Below are positions 59,712-64,000 of a stretch of 64,000 nucleotides of DNA, piece after piece. The position numbers and the translations under genes were made by a program. Source of the stretch: Methylobacterium radiotolerans JCM 2831 (GTDB taxonomy: Bacteria > Pseudomonadota > Alphaproteobacteria > Rhizobiales > Beijerinckiaceae); NCBI RefSeq assembly GCF_000019725.1, contig NC_010505.1, forward strand, positions 3,767,001 through 3,831,000, read 5' to 3'. Position 1 is the stretch's first letter. Each line of letters opens with the position of its first letter. The notes under the pieces are model-generated. The model had not been told where the DNA came from and did no database searches. It saw only the letters and a program-made list of their open reading frames with translations.

Positions 59712-60935
59712 ATGATGGGGGTTTTCCCGGAGCCGGCGCGTCGCGCCGACGACGTGAGCCGACTCGTGCCGCAGACCCTGACCGGCACGGGCCATTTCGA
59801 GGATGAAGCCGTGGCGTGGCTGCCGCGGGCCGGACGCGAGACAGGGCGCCGGTCACTTCGCCGCACCGGCCTCGGCCGGATCTCCGGGACGCTGGCCCTG
59901 GGGCTCGTCGCCGGGTTCGGCCTGCCGCAGGCCGCCTTCGCGCCCGCCTACTTCGCGCCGGCCGCCCAGGCCCACGACCGGGTCGACACCAGCCCGCGAG
60001 CCGCGCATGCCCTCGCACAACGCGCGTCCGAGCCCGCGGTTCCCGCGGAGGCGCCGGCGGCCAAGGACGCCTGGAACGGCCTGCCGGTGCCGGAGCAGGA
60101 GCCCGCCACCACGGCCCTGATCCAGGAAGACCTCGCGGCCCTGCCGCGGGTCACGCAGGAGCAGGACGCGGTCAAGTTCGGCGAGCGCAGCGTGCCGCGC
60201 AAGGTGGTCGACACGATCGTCAAGGCCTCCGACGAGGCCGGCGTCGATCCGGTCTACATGATGGCGCTGGCCGACAAGGAATCGAGCTTCGACACGGACG
60301 CGAAGGCTGCCACATCCTCGGCGCAGGGGCTGTTCCAGTTCGTCGCCCGCACCTGGCTGGAGATGATCCGCGATTACGGCGCCCGCTACGGGCTCGCCGA
60401 GGAGGCCGCCGCCGTGAAGGGCCGGGGCGCCGCGATCACCGTCGCGGGCAGCATGCGCGCCCGGGTGCTCGGCCTGCGCAACGACCCGCGCGTCGCCGCC
60501 CTGATGGCGGCCGAGCTGATCAAGCGCGATCGCGAGCGGATCGAGGCCCGGGTCGGGCGCGCGCTCACCACGACCGAGCTGTACCTCGCCCATTTCCTCG
60601 GCACGGCGAGCGCCGGCCGCTTCCTGTCGCTCTCCTCCGAGAAGCCCGACGAGGTCGCCGGACGCGAGTTCCGCACGGCGGCCCGGGCCAATCGCAGCCT
60701 GTTCACCGAGAAGACGGGCGGCAAGCGCCGCAGCCTGACCGTGTCCGAGCTGCACGACCGGATCGACGGCATGATCGACCGGCGGCTGACCCGCTACCAG
60801 GGCGTGGCGGCGGTCGCCGAGGCCCTCGACAAGGCGCCGGTCCAGAGCGACGTCGCCGCCGCCGAGGAGACGGCTCCCGTGGCCGGCAACCGCCGCGTCG
60901 AGGTGACGGAGGCGCTGCCGCCGGACGGGGTGTGA
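59712..60935 (+). CDS. Lytic transglycosylase-like protein (SLT domain)
   Basis: A 407-residue protein. Residues 1-80 are polar then hydrophobic (TLALGLVAGFGLPQAAFA), compatible with export. An SLT-like domain at about 155-290 has MMALADKESSFDTDAKAATSSAQGLFQFVARTWLEMI, with Glu in the ES pair likely catalytic, then YLAHFLGTASAGRFL. Such enzymes cleave peptidoglycan glycans. The C-terminal 100 residues are unassigned. A second gene for a partner is not seen. Confidence 0.85.
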   Translation: MMGVFPEPARRADDVSRLVPQTLTGTGHFEDEAVAWLPRAGRETGRRSLRRTGLGRISGTLALGLVAGFGLPQAAFAPAYFAPAAQAHDRVDTSPRAAHALAQRASEPAVPAEAPAAKDAWNGLPVPEQEPATTALIQEDLAALPRVTQEQDAVKFGERSVPRKVVDTIVKASDEAGVDPVYMMALADKESSFDTDAKAATSSAQGLFQFVARTWLEMIRDYGARYGLAEEAAAVKGRGAAITVAGSMRARVLGLRNDPRVAALMAAELIKRDRERIEARVGRALTTTELYLAHFLGTASAGRFLSLSSEKPDEVAGREFRTAARANRSLFTEKTGGKRRSLTVSELHDRIDGMIDRRLTRYQGVAAVAEALDKAPVQSDVAAAEETAPVAGNRRVEVTEALPPDGV

Positions 60936-61415
60936 GGACCCCGTCGGGGCGCCCGCTCGCCTGAGCCAATTGCCTGAGCAAGTTGGATCGCCGCTTCGGC
61001 GCGCCGGGTCTGTCGGATGGACAGTCCTCCCTGCCGACATCGTCCCCGATCGAGGCGCCGTCCCCGATCGAGGCGCCCAGATGTCACCTCGGGCGGATCT
61101 CGGGCAGGCCCGAGACCCGTCGGGAGAGGGGGGCGTGAAAATGAGGAATGGCGCGGCTCTCCCGCACGGAATCGTCGTCGTTCCGAACCGTCGCGACGCG
61201 ATCGGGAACGGCTCTCGCGCCGACCGCGGTTCCGGCTTCCGGCCCCGCCCGCGGCGCCCCGGAGCATCCGGCGGTTCAGGGGCGGCGCATCGGGGCCGGA
61301 GACGGGCTCTCGCCCGAGCGTCGAGCAGCGTCAGACCTCGGCTTTTAAGGCACTGTTAACCATAGCAAGACCAATCCTGTCGGCAGACTACTTCTCTAAG
61401 AGACGCTTGGCGCCG
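60936..61415. other. 480-base intergenic region with CtrA box and tandem repeat
   Basis: It holds a 17-base tandem repeat (61043-61059 and 61061-61077, period 18) and the CtrA box listed separately. ORFs in it are low-complexity and not supported. Confidence 0.6.
61345..61359. promoter_or_regulatory. Perfect CtrA box, TTAA-N7-TTAA
   Basis: TTAA (61345-61348), seven bases, TTAA (61356-61359), followed by CCAT; this is the full CtrA consensus of alphaproteobacteria. It lies 57 bases before the DUF6894 start. Confidence 0.75.
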
Positions 61416-61652
61416 ATGCCCCGCTACTTCATCGATCTGCACGACGGCTCGCAGCCGATCCACGATGAGGTCGGGTTCGACCTGCCGGATCTGCCGGCGG
61501 CCCGCGCCAAGGTCACCCGGATCATGTCGGCGATCGCCCGCGACATGCTGCCGGACGTCGAGCGCCAGGATTACGTGGCCTGCGTCCGCGACGGCGTCGG
61601 CAAGGTGGTCTACCGGGCGCGCCTGTCCCTCGCCGCCGAGATGGTGGAGTGA
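61416..61652 (+). CDS. DUF6894 family protein
   Basis: A 78-residue soluble protein, MPRYFIDLHDGSQPIHDEVG followed by LARMV-like helical ends. The N-terminal RYFIDLHDG and the D/E-rich middle are typical of DUF6894, small proteins frequent in Methylobacterium. Function unknown. It stands directly downstream of a CtrA box, so cell-cycle control is likely. Confidence 0.8.
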   Translation: MPRYFIDLHDGSQPIHDEVGFDLPDLPAARAKVTRIMSAIARDMLPDVERQDYVACVRDGVGKVVYRARLSLAAEMVE

Positions 61653-61769
61653 GGCGGGCGTCCTCCGCGCCCGCGATGCGCCCCTGAGACCGCGCCGAAT
61701 CCGCCCTGAGGCTCCCCGCCGCGCCGCGGCAGCGCTTGACCGCCCCCCGGTTCCGGCCATCTCGGATCC

Positions 61770-62831
61770 ATGAAACGGCGCAGCCTGCTCACGGTCGCGA
61801 GTGCGGCCACGGTCATGACGCTCGGCGGCGTCGGCTACGCCGCGCACCGGCGCGGACGGAATCCCTATTACCGCGGCCCGACCTCCGACCATTTCGACGG
61901 GCTGCGGTTCTTCCTGCCGGGACAGTCGACCGACAAGGCGCTGCCGGACGTGCTGCGCTGGCAGGCTAAGCGGCAGCGCGAGCCCTGGCCGAAGAGCTTC
62001 CCCAGCCCCTATCCCGCCGACCGGCCACCGGAGCGGGTCGAAGGCCTGCGGGTCGTGCTGATCGGCCACGCGAGCTACCTCGTGCAGGTCGCCGGCCGGA
62101 ACATCCTGATCGATCCGGTCTTCGCCAAGCGCGCGAGCCCGGTCCGCTTCGCCGGGCCGAAGCGCGTCAACCCGCCGGGGATCGCCCTCGCCGACCTGCC
62201 GCCCATCGACGCGGTCCTCATCACCCACAATCACTACGACCATCTCGACGGGCCGAGCCTCGCCCGGATCTGGCAGGCGCACCAGCCGCTGATCGTGGCG
62301 CCCCTGGGCAACGACACGATCCTGCGCGGCTACGACGACACGATGCATGTCGAGACCCGCGACTGGGGGGAGTCGGTCGATCTCGGCGACGGGCTGCAGG
62401 TCCACCTGACCCCCGCGAACCACTGGTCGGCCCGGGGCGTCAACGACCGACGGATGGCACTGTGGTGCGCCTTCGTGCTGACCTCGCCCCGCGGCGTGCA
62501 CTACCATGTCGGCGATACCGGCTTCGGCGACGGCGCGCTGTTCTCCGACGTCCGGGCCCGGTTCGGGCCGCCGCGCCTCGCGACGCTGCCGATCGGCGCC
62601 TACGAGCCGCGCTGGTTCATGCAGGCCCAGCACGTCGATCCGGCCGAGGCCGTGAAGGCCTTCACCCTGCTCGGCGCCGAGCAGGCCCTCGGCCACCATT
62701 GGGGCACGTTCCAGCTCACCGACGAAGGCATCGAGCGGCCCGTCGAGGCGCTCGCGGCGGCCCTCGGCGGCGCCGGTATCCCGGCCGAGCGCTTCGTCGC
62801 CCTCCGGCCGGGCCAGGTCTGGGAGGCCTGA
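61770..62831 (+). CDS. MBL-fold metallo-hydrolase (NAPE-PLD/UlaG-like)
   Basis: A 353-residue metallo-beta-lactamase-fold hydrolase. An N-terminal twin-arginine-like signal or anchor (MKRRSLLTVASAATVMTLGGVGYAA) comes first. The Zn motif is THNHYDHLDG, with later ligands in TPANHWS, HVGDTGFG, and ALGHHWGTF. This is the layout of bacterial NAPE-PLD-like and UlaG-like enzymes. It is likely periplasmic. Substrate unknown. Confidence 0.87.
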   Translation: MKRRSLLTVASAATVMTLGGVGYAAHRRGRNPYYRGPTSDHFDGLRFFLPGQSTDKALPDVLRWQAKRQREPWPKSFPSPYPADRPPERVEGLRVVLIGHASYLVQVAGRNILIDPVFAKRASPVRFAGPKRVNPPGIALADLPPIDAVLITHNHYDHLDGPSLARIWQAHQPLIVAPLGNDTILRGYDDTMHVETRDWGESVDLGDGLQVHLTPANHWSARGVNDRRMALWCAFVLTSPRGVHYHVGDTGFGDGALFSDVRARFGPPRLATLPIGAYEPRWFMQAQHVDPAEAVKAFTLLGAEQALGHHWGTFQLTDEGIERPVEALAAALGGAGIPAERFVALRPGQVWEA

Positions 62832-62909
62832 CCCGCGCTGTCTCCGGGCTGTCTTCGGGCTGTCTCCGGGAAGCGGCGGCAGGCGCAGGCGGGCATTGGG
62901 CACGATGCG

Positions 62910-62927
62910 TGCATCATTCTGTATGCA
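62910..62927. promoter_or_regulatory. Inverted repeat TGCAT-N8-ATGCA upstream of the ABC binding protein
   Basis: TGCAT (62910-62914) and ATGCA (62923-62927) are perfect inverted copies 90 bases before the ATG. The right part reads TGTATGCA, also present upstream of the OFA transporter. Confidence 0.4.
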
Positions 62928-63016
62928 GCATGGGGAGGAGGCTGGGGCAGCGCCGTCGCGCGCCTGACGGCCGGTGCCGCTCCGTGCGGCGCCCGCGCCT
63001 TCAGCCGAGAGACACG

Positions 63017-64000
63017 ATGGACCCGATCAAGCCGACACGCCGATCCCTGATGGCCGGGGGCGTCGCCCTCGCGGCGCTGGGAGCGGCGGGCCGGGCCGGC
63101 GCGCAGGGCGCGGCCCCCGGCACCCTGACCTACGGCATCTCCATGACCGACCTGCCGCTGACCACCGGGCAGCCGGACCGGGGCGCGGGCGGCTACCAGT
63201 TCACCGGCCTGACCCTCTACGACCCCCTGGTCGCCTGGGAGCTCGACGTCGCCGACCGGCCCGGCAAGATGGTGCCGGGCCTCGCCACCGCGTGGGAGGC
63301 CGACCCGGCCGACCCCAAGGTCTGGACCTTCCACCTGCGCGAGGGCGTGGCCTTCCACGACGGCTCGGCCTTCGATGCCGACGCGGTGATCTGGAACTTC
63401 GACAAGGTGCTGAACAAGGAGGCGCCGCATTTCGACCAGCGGCAGGCCGCCCAGGTCCGCCCGCGCCTGCCCGGGGTCGCGAGCTACCGGAAGCTCGACG
63501 CCAAGACCGTCCAGGTCGTCACCAAGACGCCCGACAGCCTGTTCCCCTACCAGATGCTCTGGTTCCTGATCTCGTCGCCCGCGCAGTACGAGAAGGTCGG
63601 GAAGGACTGGGCGAAGTTCGCCTTCGAGCCCTCGGGAACCGGGCCGTTCCGGATGGGGCAGCTGGTGCCGCGGGTGCGCCTCGAGCTGCTGCCGAACGTC
63701 GGCTACTGGAACCCGAAGCGGGTCCCGAAGCTCGCGAAGCTGACCCTCACCTGCGTGCCCGAGGATCTCGCGCGGGTGAACGCGCTCCTGTCCGGCAGCG
63801 TCGACCTGATCGAGGCGCCCGCGCCCGACGCGGTGCCGCGCCTGAAGGCCGCCGGCATGCGGGTCGTGGGCAACGAGACGCCCCATGTCTGGAACTACCA
63901 CCTGTCGATGCTGGAGGGATCGCCCTGGCGCGACCTGCGCCTGCGCAAGGCCGCCAACCTCGCCATCGACCGCGCGGGCGTCGTCGAGCTGATGGGCGGT
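63017..64000 (+). CDS. ABC transporter substrate-binding protein, family 5 (DppA/OppA-like), 3'-truncated by window edge
   Basis: The first 328 codons of a larger gene. A Tat-like signal (TRRSLMAGGVALAALGAAGRAGA) is followed by family-5 features: LVAWELDVADRPGKMVPGLATAWE, WTFHLREGVAFHDGSAFDADAVIWNFD, GTGPFRM, and LRKAANLAIDR. It binds peptides, nickel or other solutes in the periplasm. Downstream genes are beyond the window. Confidence 0.9.
   Translation, partial: MDPIKPTRRSLMAGGVALAALGAAGRAGAQGAAPGTLTYGISMTDLPLTTGQPDRGAGGYQFTGLTLYDPLVAWELDVADRPGKMVPGLATAWEADPADPKVWTFHLREGVAFHDGSAFDADAVIWNFDKVLNKEAPHFDQRQAAQVRPRLPGVASYRKLDAKTVQVVTKTPDSLFPYQMLWFLISSPAQYEKVGKDWAKFAFEPSGTGPFRMGQLVPRVRLELLPNVGYWNPKRVPKLAKLTLTCVPEDLARVNALLSGSVDLIEAPAPDAVPRLKAAGMRVVGNETPHVWNYHLSMLEGSPWRDLRLRKAANLAIDRAGVVELMGG

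Noticed and set aside
60970..61359. 129-codon plus-strand frame in the 480-base gap
   Set aside because: Arg/Gly/Pro-rich, no good ribosome site, and overlaps the CtrA box.

Overview
The window is about 72% G+C, with gene content typical of a facultatively methylotrophic alphaproteobacterium of the Methylobacterium/Methylorubrum group. Supporting markers are phosphoribulokinase, fructose bisphosphatase and a CbbR/QscR-like LysR regulator with no RuBisCO in view, an oxalate/formate antiporter, a DUF6894 protein, a CtrA-type box, and the rnr-DUF983-NUDIX-MFS-rpmG order. It reads as ordinary chromosome: no transposase, integrase, CRISPR array, tRNA or rRNA was found. All assignments are by eye, from motifs.

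Layout. 1-7.6 kb: a truncated outer-membrane barrel gene, small membrane ORFs, a DUF6502/DUF5666 pair, ada, an AlgX/AlgJ-like protein, yebC and an SDR. 7.9-13.7 kb: a minus-strand operon fbp-prk-rpe-cbbY, divergent from a CbbR/QscR-type LysR gene that overlaps a ferredoxin-reductase-like gene. 13.7-16.7 kb: MFS exporter, orphan amino-acid binding protein, GST. 16.9-21.4 kb: DivK-like receiver, AI-2E transporter with a long tail, blue-light LOV hybrid kinase, small basic protein. 21.4-25.9 kb: panE-like reductase, YdiJ-like FAD/Fe-S dehydrogenase, a short unknown. 26-31 kb: rnr, DUF983, NUDIX, MFS, rpmG with a terminator. 31.2-34.2 kb: LysR regulator and OFA-family oxalate/formate antiporter. 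34.3-43.2 kb: secreted repeat protein, acnA, TPR lipoprotein, M17 aminopeptidase, chromate transporter, M20 amidohydrolase. 43.3-49.3 kb: cueR-copA with a visible CueR operator, GST, PhoR-like kinase, YbhN-like membrane protein.

49.5-59.4 kb is the most unusual part. It is a minus-strand run of nine genes: myo-inositol-phosphate synthase, HD-like protein, SAM methyltransferase, Gfo/Idh/MocA dehydrogenase, YcaO, xylose-isomerase-like TIM barrel, GT4 glycosyltransferase, PIG-L deacetylase and uracil-DNA glycosylase. Several junctions overlap by 1-11 bases, and a 117-base perfect-ended palindrome lies between the dehydrogenase and ycaO. The enzyme mix (make a cyclitol phosphate, oxidise/isomerise a sugar or inositol, methylate, ATP-dependent YcaO activation, glycosylate, deacetylate) looks like a small-molecule pathway that I cannot match to any described one. 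It is the best candidate here for an undescribed system.

59.7-64 kb: a lytic transglycosylase-like protein, a DUF6894 protein behind a perfect TTAA-N7-TTAA CtrA box, an MBL-fold hydrolase and a truncated peptide-type ABC binding protein.
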